A DNA stretch of 35,268 bases. Source: Clostridiales bacterium. GTDB taxonomy: Bacteria > Bacillota > Clostridia > Oscillospirales > Oscillospiraceae. Numbering within the stretch: the first letter of the stretch is position 1; each line of letters opens with the position of its first letter. The translations under genes and the position numbers were made by a program. Under the pieces are notes generated by a model. The model was not told the DNA's origin. It ran no database searches and was given only the letters and a program-made list of their open reading frames with translations. Below are positions 22,913 through 30,467 of the stretch, one piece after another. The stretch spans positions 1-35,268 of the forward strand of contig JAAVHV010000025.1 in NCBI GenBank assembly GCA_014799505.1. Reading direction: 5' to 3'.

Positions 22913-25555
22913 TTACAGCTGGCTTTTCAGTTTATATAGGAGGTTCATGGCCTCGATGGGGGTGAGGGTCTCCACAGAGGTATTCCGCAGCTGTTCCAGC
23001 ACCGCTGCCCCGGCCATGTCCCCCAGGGAGACCTGGGCGCTGTTCTCCGATGGGGCGGTTCGGGGCGCGGGGGCGCTCCCCCCTTGAGCTTCCAGTTCGG
23101 TGAGGATTTCTCGGGCCCGATCCACCACCTTGTTGGGAACGCCCGCCAGCTTGGCCACCTCCACGCCGTAGCTCTGATCTGCCCCGCCGGGGACGATCTT
23201 GCGCAGGAACACGATGCCGTCCCCACGCTTTTTGGCGGCGATGTGGAAGTTTTTCACCCCTTCGATGGACTGCTCCACCTCAGTGAGTTCGTGGTAGTGG
23301 GTGGCGAACAGGGTCTTGGCCCCCAGCCGCCTCTTGTCCGCGCAGTACTCCAGCACCGCCCGAGCGATGGACATCCCGTCATAGGTGGAGGTGCCCCGGC
23401 CGATCTCGTCCAGGATGAGCAGGGAGCGGGAGGTGGCGTTTTTCAGCATATTCGCCACCTCGGTCATCTCCACCATGAAGGTGGACTGGCCCGCCGACAG
23501 GTCGTCGGAGGCGCCGATGCGGGTGAACACCCGGTCTACCACCCCGATCCGGGCGGAGCGGGCCGGGACAAAGCTGCCCATCTGGGCCATGAGTACGATC
23601 AGGGCCACCTGCCGCATATAGGTGGACTTGCCCGCCATGTTGGGGCCGGTGATGATGGCCAGCCGGTGCTCGCCGCCGTCCATGTGGGCGTCATTGGGGA
23701 CAAAGAGGGAGTCCTTCAGCATCCGCTCCACCACCGGGTGGCGGCCCTCCCTGATGTCGATGACGCCGCTGTCGTCCACCTCCGGGCGAACGTAGCCGTT
23801 CTGTACCGCCGCGGCGGCAAAGGAACACAGCACGTCCAGGTAGCCCACGCCGCCCGCCACGTCCTGCACCTGGCGCACCCGCTGGGAGGCGGCGTCCCGC
23901 AGCTGGCAGAACAGCTGGTACTCCAGGGCGGTCACCCGGCTCTGGGCGGACAGGATCTCGTGCTCCAGGTCCTTCAGCTCCTGGGTGATGAACCGCTCGC
24001 AGTTCACCAGGGTCTGCTTGCGGATGTAGTCGTCGGGCACCATGCTGTAGTAGCTCTTGGACACCTCGATGTAGTAGCCGAACACCTTGTTGTAGCGCAC
24101 CTTCAGGCTCTTGATGCCGGTGCGCTCCTTCTCCCGGCCCTCCAGCGCGGCAACCATGTCCGCGCCGTGGTCGATCACGTCCCGGAGGTGGTCCACCTCC
24201 TCGTCGTAGCCCCTGCGGATGAAGCCCCCCTCCCGGATGGTGAAGGGCAGACGGTTGTCGTCCTCGTCGTCCCGGATGGCCCGCTTCAGCAGGGCCTGCA
24301 AGTCCCCCAGGCCGGTGAACCGGTCCAAAAACTCGAAGCGGCGGGGGGCAGCTTCCACCAGGCCCGCGGCCTGCTCCGCCAGCACGGGCAGCACCGCCAG
24401 CCCGTCGGCCAGCATCAGCATATCCCGGGCGTTGGCGCTGCCGTACACCACCTTGCCGATGATGCGCTCCAGATCCGGCACCTGCCGCAGGGTGCGGGAC
24501 AGCTCCTCCCGCACCATCGCGTCCGCCGTCAGAGCCGCCACCTGATCCTGCCGGATGGTGATGGCGGCGGGATCGCACAGGGGCTGCTCGATCCAGGCGC
24601 GAATGAGCCGGTGGCCCATGGGCGTTTTCGTCTTGTCCAGCACCCACAGCAGGGAGCCGCGCTTCTCTTTGCCCCGGATCGTCTCGGTCAGCTCCAAGGT
24701 GCGCCGGGCGGTGAGGTCCAGCTCCAAGCACCGCTGGCGCTTGGCCCCGTCCACCTCCAGGCGGCTGAGATGGCCCAGGTCGGTTTTTTGAGTCTCCTTC
24801 AGGTAGGACGCCAGCGCCCCCGCCGCCTGGAAGCCCAGCAGCAGGCCACCCTCGGGACCCTCGGGCAGCTCTTCTCCCTCGGTCCACACCCCGCAGGCCG
24901 TCAGGGCCGCTTTGGCCTGGGCGGGGCGGAAGCGGGCCTCCCCGCCGTTCTCGCACAGGCAGCCCAGGCGATTTCGCAGAAAGTCCGTCAGTTCCTGTTC
25001 GGCGAAGGCCCCGTCGGACAAAATGGCCTCGCTGGGGGGCTCGGCGGACAGGCGGTTGAGCAGGTGGGACAGCCAGCCCTCCCCCTGGAAGGGGGCGGCG
25101 GTGAACTGCCCGGTGGACAGGTCGCACTGGGCCAGCCCCGCCCCGGTGCTGTCCAGATAGATGGCGCAGATGAAATTGTTCCGGCTCTCGTCCAGCATCA
25201 CGTCGTCCATGGCGGTGCCCGGGGTGACGATGCGGATCACGTCCCGGTCCACCAATCCCTTGGCGGTGGCGGGATCCTCCATCTGTTCGCAGATGGCCAC
25301 CTTGTACCCCCGCTTGATGAGCCGGGCAATGTAGCTCTGGGCGGAGTGGTAGGGCACGCCGCACATGGGGGTGCGCTCCTCCTCCGGCTTGCCCCGGTCC
25401 CGGGTGGTCAGGGTCAGGCCCAGCTCCTCCGCGCCCAGCTTGGCGTCGTCGTGGAACATCTCGTAGAAGTCGCCCAGCCGGAAGAACAGCAGGCAGTCCG
25501 GGTGGGCCTCCTTCACCTTCCAGTATTGCTTCATCATGGGGGTCAATTCGGCCAT
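22913..25555 (-). CDS. mutS: DNA mismatch repair protein MutS
   Basis: Binds mismatches and starts repair with MutL. The 880-residue protein has the mismatch-reading Phe30 and Glu32 in LGDFYEMF, the connector and lever domains, Walker A GPNMAGKST at 637-645 and Walker B LDEIGRGTSTYDG near 715-727, followed by the FATHYHEL segment and the C-terminal dimer region. Length is normal. The ATG at 25555 follows GAGGAGA. No mutL follows within the window. It lies downstream of mreC, separated by repeat R1 copy B. Confidence 0.97.
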   Translation of the reverse strand: MAELTPMMKQYWKVKEAHPDCLLFFRLGDFYEMFHDDAKLGAEELGLTLTTRDRGKPEEERTPMCGVPYHSAQSYIARLIKRGYKVAICEQMEDPATAKGLVDRDVIRIVTPGTAMDDVMLDESRNNFICAIYLDSTGAGLAQCDLSTGQFTAAPFQGEGWLSHLLNRLSAEPPSEAILSDGAFAEQELTDFLRNRLGCLCENGGEARFRPAQAKAALTACGVWTEGEELPEGPEGGLLLGFQAAGALASYLKETQKTDLGHLSRLEVDGAKRQRCLELDLTARRTLELTETIRGKEKRGSLLWVLDKTKTPMGHRLIRAWIEQPLCDPAAITIRQDQVAALTADAMVREELSRTLRQVPDLERIIGKVVYGSANARDMLMLADGLAVLPVLAEQAAGLVEAAPRRFEFLDRFTGLGDLQALLKRAIRDDEDDNRLPFTIREGGFIRRGYDEEVDHLRDVIDHGADMVAALEGREKERTGIKSLKVRYNKVFGYYIEVSKSYYSMVPDDYIRKQTLVNCERFITQELKDLEHEILSAQSRVTALEYQLFCQLRDAASQRVRQVQDVAGGVGYLDVLCSFAAAAVQNGYVRPEVDDSGVIDIREGRHPVVERMLKDSLFVPNDAHMDGGEHRLAIITGPNMAGKSTYMRQVALIVLMAQMGSFVPARSARIGVVDRVFTRIGASDDLSAGQSTFMVEMTEVANMLKNATSRSLLILDEIGRGTSTYDGMSIARAVLEYCADKRRLGAKTLFATHYHELTEVEQSIEGVKNFHIAAKKRGDGIVFLRKIVPGGADQSYGVEVAKLAGVPNKVVDRAREILTELEAQGGSAPAPRTAPSENSAQVSLGDMAGAAVLEQLRNTSVETLTPIEAMNLLYKLKSQL

Positions 25556-25577
25556 TTTATATCTCCTCTCCCAGGCC

Positions 25578-25707
25578 TTGTCACGCTCGAATTGGCCGCG
25601 CTCTTCCCGGCGGCTTCCCTCCGACTCGGACTGGTCTCTGGGGCTGCTAGCCCCATCGCTCGTCCTCGCTCCGGTCCATCCGCCGGGGCGCGGCTATCCT
25701 CACGCTT
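25578..25707 (-). repeat. Dispersed repeat R1, copy B (between mreC and mutS)
   Basis: Matches copy A (2007-2135): TTGTCACGCT at 25578-25587, TTCCCTCCGACTCGG at 25615-25629, then CTGGTCT and a CTCG-CCTCGCTCC-GTCCA block. The central hairpin here is GGGGCT-GCT-AGCCCC (25640-25654), a different sequence from copy A but paired in the same place. It starts directly at the mreC stop codon. The same orientation relative to the upstream gene in both copies suggests a 3'-end element or a repeat inserted beside stop codons. Confidence 0.75.
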
Positions 25708-26538
25708 CTATTCTCCGTAGTCAACGATCACATAGACATTCTGCACGCCGGCGATGTCCGCCGCCGGCTCCACCTGGGCGTAACGGCTGACGCCGTCCTC
25801 TTCCACGTACAGGGTGCGCACCGAGCCCACCACCAGCCCGGAGGGATAGATTCCGCCCAGGCCCGAGGTGGCGATCTGGTCGCCGGTGACCAGCTTGGCC
25901 TCCTCGGGCAGAAAGGACAGCCGGAGCAGCCCGTCCAGCATGAGGGAGAAGTCCCCCTCCAAAATGGCGTCCTCATCGGTGCGGGCCACCCGCCCCCCCA
26001 GCTCCAGGGTGGGGTCCAAAATGGTGGTGACCACAGAGGAATTGGGATTCGCCTCGGTGACCACGCCGATGAGGTGGCCGTACTGGTCGATGACACAGTC
26101 GTTGACCTCCACGCCACCCAGGGTTCCCCGGTCGATGGTCAGGTTGGAGGCCCAGTTGGAGGCGGAACGGCGCACCACTGCCGCGTCCCGGTACTGGAGC
26201 TCGGGCCGGGCCTCATGGAGACCCAGCAGATCCTTCATGCGCTCGTTCTCCCGCACCGCGTCCTGTCCGGCGATGGCGTCCTTCTCCAGCTCCGCCACCC
26301 GCTGGCGCAGTGCCTCGTTCTCCGCCGCCAGCTCCTCATAGCGGAACGCCTTGTCGTATTGGGCCTGGGTCCAGTTGGTCACCGCGCCGGACGCCGCCCG
26401 GAAGGGGGTGGCCAGCACCTCCAGCGCGTTGGTGAGGGGATTGAAGCCCAGGATCTGCGCCCCCAGGGCCACCACCGCCGCCAGCAGCACCGCCGCCACC
26501 AGCAGAAGCCCGCCGTTGTTTCGGAAAAATTGCTTCAT
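25708..26538 (-). CDS. mreC: Rod shape-determining protein MreC
   Basis: Cell-shape protein linking the MreB cytoskeleton to the wall-synthesis machinery. The 276-residue protein has an N-terminal membrane helix at about 9-31 (GLLLVAAVLLAAVVALGAQI), a coiled coil at about 68-100 (ELAAENEALRQRVAELEKD), and the beta domain with VIDQYGHLIGVVTEANPNSS and DQIATSGLGGIYPSGLVVG. The start at 26538 has GGAG upstream. The region around this start (ribosome site, ATG and first five codons) is a duplicate of a segment 86 bp upstream that overlaps the maf stop. No mreB or mreD is next to it, which is unusual. Confidence 0.94.
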   Translation of the reverse strand: MKQFFRNNGGLLLVAAVLLAAVVALGAQILGFNPLTNALEVLATPFRAASGAVTNWTQAQYDKAFRYEELAAENEALRQRVAELEKDAIAGQDAVRENERMKDLLGLHEARPELQYRDAAVVRRSASNWASNLTIDRGTLGGVEVNDCVIDQYGHLIGVVTEANPNSSVVTTILDPTLELGGRVARTDEDAILEGDFSLMLDGLLRLSFLPEEAKLVTGDQIATSGLGGIYPSGLVVGSVRTLYVEEDGVSRYAQVEPAADIAGVQNVYVIVDYGE

Positions 26539-26630
26539 GGATGAGTGCTCCTATCCGGTCAGTTTGACGCTTTTCCCACCCCTTCGGGGTGGGAAAAGCC
26601 GAATAGACAGAAAAATTGCTTCATGGATGA
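26524..26630 (-). repeat. Direct duplication of the mreC start region around a hairpin
   Basis: A 21-bp sequence occurs identically at 26524-26544 and 26610-26630. The match extends with a two-base gap into AGGAG, so the ribosome site, ATG and first codons are duplicated. The 65-bp insert carries a perfect 14-bp stem, GCTTTTCCCACCCC-TTC-GGGGTGGGAAAAGC (26570-26600 region). The outer copy keeps an ATG overlapping the maf stop codon. Confidence 0.85.
26559..26624 (-). pseudogene. Vestigial mreC start (21 codons, then stop)
   Basis: From the ATG at 26624, which overlaps the maf TGA, the frame reads MKQFF like true mreC, then runs into the hairpin insert and stops at 26559. It retains an AGGAG ribosome site. 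It reads as the former start of mreC, cut off by the insertion-duplication. Confidence 0.65.
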
Positions 26631-27208
26631 TCTCCTAATAATAAATCTACGCCAAAGCCAGACAGGATGCGGCCCAGCCGGAACACCGGCAGGCCCATCA
26701 CATTGAAATAATCCCCATGGATGCCGGACACCAGCAGGGCGCCCCGCTCCTGGATGCCGTAGGCCCCGGCCTTGTCCATGGGCTCCCCGGTGGCGATGTA
26801 GCCCCGGATCTCGTCCGGCCTGATGTCCCGGAAGGTGACGGCGGTCTCCTCGTGCTGGGTGACCGTTTCCTCCCCACGGAGGACCGTCACGCCGGTGTAC
26901 ACATGGTGTTCCCGCCCCGACAGGGCGGACAGCATGGCAAAGGCGTCCGCTTCGTCATAGGGCTTGCCCAGCACCGCCCCGTCCAGGGCCACCACCGTGT
27001 CGGCGGCAATGATGAGGTCGTCCGGCCCCGCCTTTTTCGCCGCCGCCCGGGCCTTGCGCAGGGATAATTGCTCCACAATTTCGGCGGGGGACAGGTTGTC
27101 CTCCACCGATTCGTCCACGTTGGGGGAGATAATCTTAAACTTTTCAATGCCGATTTTTGTCAGCAATTCCTTGCGGCGGGGAGAATTTGATGCCAAAACA
27201 ATAGTCAT
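26621..27208 (-). CDS. maf: Maf-family nucleoside triphosphate pyrophosphatase
   Basis: House-cleaning enzyme that hydrolyses non-canonical or dTTP/UTP-type nucleotides; linked to septum control in Bacillus. The 195-residue protein shows ASNSPRRKELL at 6-16, DES near 33, AADTVVALDG, GKPYDEADAFAMLSALSGREHHVYTGV and GYIATGEPMDKAGAYGIQERGA. The ATG at 27208 follows GGAGG. The frame is open far upstream through an intergenic repeat but without any ribosome site. The stop overlaps the vestigial mreC ATG in an ATGA, so maf and mreC were probably coupled before the insertion. Confidence 0.95.
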   Translation of the reverse strand: MTIVLASNSPRRKELLTKIGIEKFKIISPNVDESVEDNLSPAEIVEQLSLRKARAAAKKAGPDDLIIAADTVVALDGAVLGKPYDEADAFAMLSALSGREHHVYTGVTVLRGEETVTQHEETAVTFRDIRPDEIRGYIATGEPMDKAGAYGIQERGALLVSGIHGDYFNVMGLPVFRLGRILSGFGVDLLLGDHP

Positions 27209-27322
27209 TGTTTGCCTCCAAGTCAATTTTCCCCCTGCGGGGGGTGGCCTCCGGCGGAATATGGGCGGTAGTAAAGTTGCGCCTATCCAGGCAGAAGGCC
27301 GGCGTGTGATCCGTGACTGAGC

Positions 27323-27418
27323 CGGGAACGGTCGGCCAGCGGCCTCTCTACGAAACAGCTCAAGGCTACGGGGCGCTGGAGAGCTGTTTCTTCGTTCGCC
27401 CCTGGCCGACCGCTCCCG
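27323..27418 (-). repeat. Large nested hairpin upstream of maf
   Basis: The outer arms at 27323-27339 and 27402-27418 pair over 17 bp; the only non-Watson-Crick pair is a G-U on the minus-strand RNA. The inner arms GAAACAGCTC (27352-27361) and GAGCTGTTTC (27381-27390) pair perfectly. The same GAGCTGTTTC occurs at 9712-9721 next to the pth-mfd inverted repeat. It sits between repeat R2 copy B and maf. The G-U pair favours the minus-strand RNA as the functional form. Confidence 0.6.
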
Positions 27419-27515
27419 TTGATGCACAGCGGTTGGCCGAGCGGGTGCGTTCATGCCCCGGGACGTATGAAACACAACAGAGGCGCAGTCTGTGGACGGC
27501 GGGCCCTTCGTTCCC

Positions 27516-27632
27516 CAGGGGGTTCTCAGGGGGAAGCCCGGCCTGTGAGAGCGGCCCATAGGGCCGCATCGAACCGGCGGGATGCCCCCTGAGTGTGTCT
27601 TTGCCTACTTTACTGCACAAGCAGAAAGTAGG
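27516..27632 (-). repeat. Dispersed structured repeat R2, copy B
   Basis: Second copy of the 12341-12460 element, in the 447-bp gap between the U32 gene and maf. P1 is CTCAGGGGG (27525-27533) with CCCCCTGAG (27585-27593); compared with copy A a T-A pair has become C-G. The cap helix is GCGGCCC-ATA-GGGCCGC (27551-27567), different bases but still paired. The second hairpin is CCTACTTT-A-CTGC, loop ACAA, GCAGAAAGTAGG, again with two swapped pairs and one bulge. The unpaired CTGTGAG and GAACCGGCGGG segments are conserved. The rest of the gap, 27419-27515 and 27209-27322, holds no gene. Confidence 0.75.
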
Positions 27633-27655
27633 TCGCCGAAGGCAGCCCGTGGAGG

Positions 27656-29740
27656 CTACTCCACATCCCGATAATACAGCCCCCGGGTGTAATTGTTGGG
27701 GATATAATTGCCGCGTCCCCGGTAGGCGTCCAGCACCTGGACGCACTCCACCCCGTTCTCGGTGGTGAACAGCAGGCGGATGGAACGCAGGCCCGCTTTT
27801 TTCCAGTCCGCCGCCTTGTCCGCCAAAAACACCTTGTTGGCGTTCAAGATCTCGTTGCGGCAGCCGTAGGCCCGCTCCACGGGGAAGCGCACCCCCTTGC
27901 GGTCGGTGAGTAGGTTCACGTTGGAGCACACGCACTTGCCCGACTGGTTTTTGATGGCGCAGTTCTCCGTGATCATCAGCGGCAGACGGCCATAGGCGAT
28001 CATCTCCACGTCCACCGCCTTGGAAATGTCCCGGATCTGGGCCAGCTTCAGCTCAAAGGAGGCGGTCAGCGACTGGAAGCCCAGCCGTTTGTACTCCTTC
28101 ACCCCCTGGCTGTTGAACACCTGGAGGCCGAAGTCGCCCCGCAGGTTGAAGCCCAGCTCCTTGCACAGCGGGATCAGGCCCAGGTTGCCCACATAGGCGT
28201 CAGTGACCCCCGCCTCCTTGCAGGCTTCCAGCTCGCGCCGCAATCCGTCCAGCTCCCGGTCGAAGCAGATCCGGGGCAGCACCGCCGCCACCGGGACGCC
28301 CCGGCCGATTGTCGTTTTCACATCGTCCGGGTGGGCGGCGATCTCCTCCGCCGGGAGGGTGATCATGGCAGGGCGGGCCTTAGTCAGTTCAAAGGTCATC
28401 TGGCCCGCTTTCCGCAGGGAGACGATGATGTCCGGTTCCCCCCGGTAGTTCTCGTACCGCGCCCCCAGCTTGTACGCGCCGTGGCGGCGCTGGGGCAGGG
28501 CGGTGCGCTGGCGGGACAAATCGTCCAGAACCTGGCGGCGCAGGCCGTTGAGAGCGGACAGGGGCACCGCCAGCCCGTCCTGCACCAGCGAGCGCACGTC
28601 GATGACCCGGTAGGGGGTGCCCCCCGTCTTGGTGAGCTGGCCCTCCACCTCCGCCCGGGTGGTGACCCGGCGGCGGGCCGCCTCGGGGACGCTGCCCGCG
28701 GCGGTGGCCACGCGGCCCTGGTCGTCCTCTACCCCCACCTGGATGGGCTCGCTCGGGCGAACCAGAGCGTAGAATTTTACCGGAACGCCGGGGCCCTCGC
28801 CCTTCTCATAGGCGGCCTTGGCCTGGGAGAACAGCTCCCGGGGGTGTTTGGCCTCCTCCCGGACGCCGAACATATCGGGGCCCTTCTGCTCCATAAAATA
28901 GCCGTCGGTGAAGCCCTGGCGGGAGAAAGCCTGCTCCAGCCGGGACAGCTCCTCGGCCGTGGGTTCCCGGCCCTCTCGGAGGGCGTCGGCGTACACCTTG
29001 GTGACGATATAGACGTACTCGGGGCGCTTCATCCGGCCCTCGATCTTGGCGCTGGCCACCCCCATGTCCCGCAGTTCCTGCAAATGGCCCGCCAGGGACA
29101 TATCCTTCAAAGACAGCGGGTGGCGGTCGATCAGCTCATCCCCCCAGCCGTAGGGCAGGCGGCAGGGCTGGGCGCACATACCCCGGTTGCCGCTGCGCCC
29201 CCCGATGACGGAGGACATGAAGCACTGGCCGGAATAGCACATACACAGCGCCCCGTGGACGAACACCTCGATCTCAATGGGGGAGCGCTCACAGATGTAG
29301 GCGATGTCCCGGCGGGACAGCTCCCGGGCCAGCACCGCCCGGGTGATGCCAAGGTCGGCGGCCTGCTTCACCCCGTCCAGGCTGTGGAGGGTCATCTGGG
29401 TGGAGGCGTGAAGGGGCAGGTCGGGGGCGCACTGGCGCAGGGCCCGCACCAGCCCCATATCCTGCACCAGCACCGCGTCCGCCCCCAGCTGGGATGCCTG
29501 GACGGCGCAGTCCACCGCGTCCGCCATCTCCCGGTCAGAGGCCAGGGTATTCAGGGTGAGGTATACCTTTACCCCCCGCAGGTGGCAGTAGGATACCGCC
29601 GAGGCGAACTCGTCCCGGGTAAAATTGCGGGCGCCCCGGCGGGCATTGAATTGTCCGAAGCCGAGGTAGACCGCGTCAGCCCCGGCGCATACCGCCGCGC
29701 GCAGCGCCTCCGGGCTGCCGGCGGGGGATAGTATCTCCAT
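27656..29740 (-). CDS. U32 family protein with DUF3656-like region (RlhA/TrhP-like RNA hydroxylation enzyme)
   Basis: The 694-residue protein opens MEILSPAGSPEALRAAVCAGADAVYLG, the U32 barrel start. The U32 cysteines are at 168, 173, 189 and 193 (CYSGQC and GMCAQPC), the expected Fe-S or active-site group. A middle region near 340-400 fits DUF3656, and a further barrel-like part with CSNVNLL follows. Known members with this layout (RlhA) hydroxylate 23S rRNA, and close relatives (TrhP, YrrN/YrrO) act on tRNA wobble uridine; the older name is collagenase-like peptidase. Which RNA is the target here cannot be told. It starts 25 bp after zapA, so they are co-transcribed. Confidence 0.88.
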   Translation of the reverse strand: MEILSPAGSPEALRAAVCAGADAVYLGFGQFNARRGARNFTRDEFASAVSYCHLRGVKVYLTLNTLASDREMADAVDCAVQASQLGADAVLVQDMGLVRALRQCAPDLPLHASTQMTLHSLDGVKQAADLGITRAVLARELSRRDIAYICERSPIEIEVFVHGALCMCYSGQCFMSSVIGGRSGNRGMCAQPCRLPYGWGDELIDRHPLSLKDMSLAGHLQELRDMGVASAKIEGRMKRPEYVYIVTKVYADALREGREPTAEELSRLEQAFSRQGFTDGYFMEQKGPDMFGVREEAKHPRELFSQAKAAYEKGEGPGVPVKFYALVRPSEPIQVGVEDDQGRVATAAGSVPEAARRRVTTRAEVEGQLTKTGGTPYRVIDVRSLVQDGLAVPLSALNGLRRQVLDDLSRQRTALPQRRHGAYKLGARYENYRGEPDIIVSLRKAGQMTFELTKARPAMITLPAEEIAAHPDDVKTTIGRGVPVAAVLPRICFDRELDGLRRELEACKEAGVTDAYVGNLGLIPLCKELGFNLRGDFGLQVFNSQGVKEYKRLGFQSLTASFELKLAQIRDISKAVDVEMIAYGRLPLMITENCAIKNQSGKCVCSNVNLLTDRKGVRFPVERAYGCRNEILNANKVFLADKAADWKKAGLRSIRLLFTTENGVECVQVLDAYRGRGNYIPNNYTRGLYYRDVE

Positions 29741-29765
29741 AGGTTCTCTCTCGTTTCTCTGGAAA

Positions 29766-30080
29766 TTAGCGTTTCTGCTGTAATTTGAAGACTTCCCGCT
29801 TCGATTCGCTCAGCTCCAGCTTCAGCTTGGAGTTCTCCTCCAACAGATCCTTGATCTGGCGGCGCAGGTTTTCCGACGCCTCCTGCTCCTTGAAGCGGTC
29901 GTCGGCGATGTTGATGGCGGTGAGAATGGCGCAGTCCATCTGGGACACGCCGCCGGCCTTGCCCGTCTCTTTCAGCTTGTCGTTGACATAGGCTGCCACC
30001 CGGTGGACATAGTTTTCATCCTCCGCGGCCAGCAGCGTGTATTTCAATCCACCTACGGTCACAGTGACGCGGTTTTGCAT
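29766..30080 (-). CDS. zapA: Cell division protein ZapA
   Basis: The 104-residue protein promotes FtsZ ring bundling. It begins MQNRVTVTVGGLKYTLLAAEDENYVHRVAAYVNDKL, the ZapA head with the typical beta strand and helix, followed by a long coiled coil (about 60-104, KEQEASENLRRQIKDLLEEN). The ATG at 30080 follows AGGAGGGG; the frame six codons further has no ribosome site. It leads into the U32 gene, an order seen in many Clostridia. Confidence 0.92.
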   Translation of the reverse strand: MQNRVTVTVGGLKYTLLAAEDENYVHRVAAYVNDKLKETGKAGGVSQMDCAILTAINIADDRFKEQEASENLRRQIKDLLEENSKLKLELSESKREVFKLQQKR

Positions 30081-30113
30081 GGCGCTCCCCTCCTGCACAA
30101 TAATTCACCCTAT

Positions 30114-30119
30114 AGTATA
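30114..30119 (-). promoter_or_regulatory. Possible -10 for zapA
   Basis: TATACT on the minus strand, about 30 bp before the zapA ribosome site, with only a poor TTTCCT 17 bp upstream. Position and the -10 are the only support. Confidence 0.35.
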
Positions 30120-30187
30120 ACATAACCTGAGAAAAAAGGAAATGAAAAAAGTATAAATCCCGGGGCATTTTTTCGGCGGCCCGCTCC

Positions 30188-30216
30188 TTGACAGCGGGGG
30201 GAAAACATGATAAAGT
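30188..30216 (+). promoter_or_regulatory. Sigma-A promoter for the T-box operon
   Basis: TTGACA (30188-30193) and TAAAGT (30211-30216) have a 17-bp spacer and lie just before the T-box leader. Confidence 0.7.
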
Positions 30217-30222
30217 GACTGG

Positions 30223-30447
30223 GAATCAGTGATGACGGAGAACAGTACCCCGCAGCCGGGGCTTCAGAGAGGGGACGGACGGTGCAAGTCCCCCGAAGGC
30301 GCGGCGGGAAGGCGCTCCCGAGCCCGGGCAGGAAATGGCCCGGCGGCCCCCGCCGTTACCGGGCAAGAGTGCGGGCAGTGCCCGAATTCAGGTGGAACCG
30401 CGGACAGTTTTGTTCGCCCTGAGCCAAACCGGCTCGGGGCGTTTTTT
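30223..30447 (+). promoter_or_regulatory. Glycine T-box riboswitch leader
   Basis: The leader has a GACGGAGAACAGTACC-type start of Stem I, the AGAGAGGGGACGG...GGTGCAAGTCCCC distal Stem I, GAAGGC followed by GCTCCCGAGC, and the invariant T-box CAGGTGGAACCGCGGA (30389-30404). The specifier is read as GGC (30311-30313), a Gly codon, placed right after GAA as usual. It ends with a terminator at 30415-30447. Uncharged tRNA-Gly should stabilise the antiterminator and turn on the downstream genes. The first gene after it is not the synthetase but a membrane acyltransferase; glyQS comes second. Confidence 0.9.
30415..30447 (+). terminator. T-box-controlled terminator
   Basis: CGCCCTGAGCC (30415-30425) pairs with GGCTCGGGGCG (30431-30441), including one T-G pair, then six T. 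Part of the T-box expression platform. Confidence 0.9.
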
Positions 30448-30467
30448 CATCGCAGGGAGGGAATGCT

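Noticed and set aside
23084..25720. An 878-residue plus-strand frame opposite mutS, and similar long frames opposite mfd, the P-type ATPase, M23 and LTA-synthase-like genes
   Set aside because: All are antisense to well-supported genes and lack motifs and ribosome sites; high GC makes stop codons rare in these frames.
26570..26600. The mreC upstream hairpin as a rho-independent terminator
   Set aside because: The stem reads TTTTCCC...GGGAAAA with no T-run after it on either strand, opposite to a terminator layout.
27209..27559. An N-terminal extension of maf by 117 codons
   Set aside because: The open frame crosses hairpin repeats, has no ribosome site, and the start at 27208 gives a normal Maf protein with GGAGG upstream.
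27366..27935. A 189-residue minus-strand frame across repeat R2 copy B and the end of the U32 gene
   Set aside because: It overlaps the U32 coding sequence in another frame and runs through intergenic hairpins; no ribosome site.
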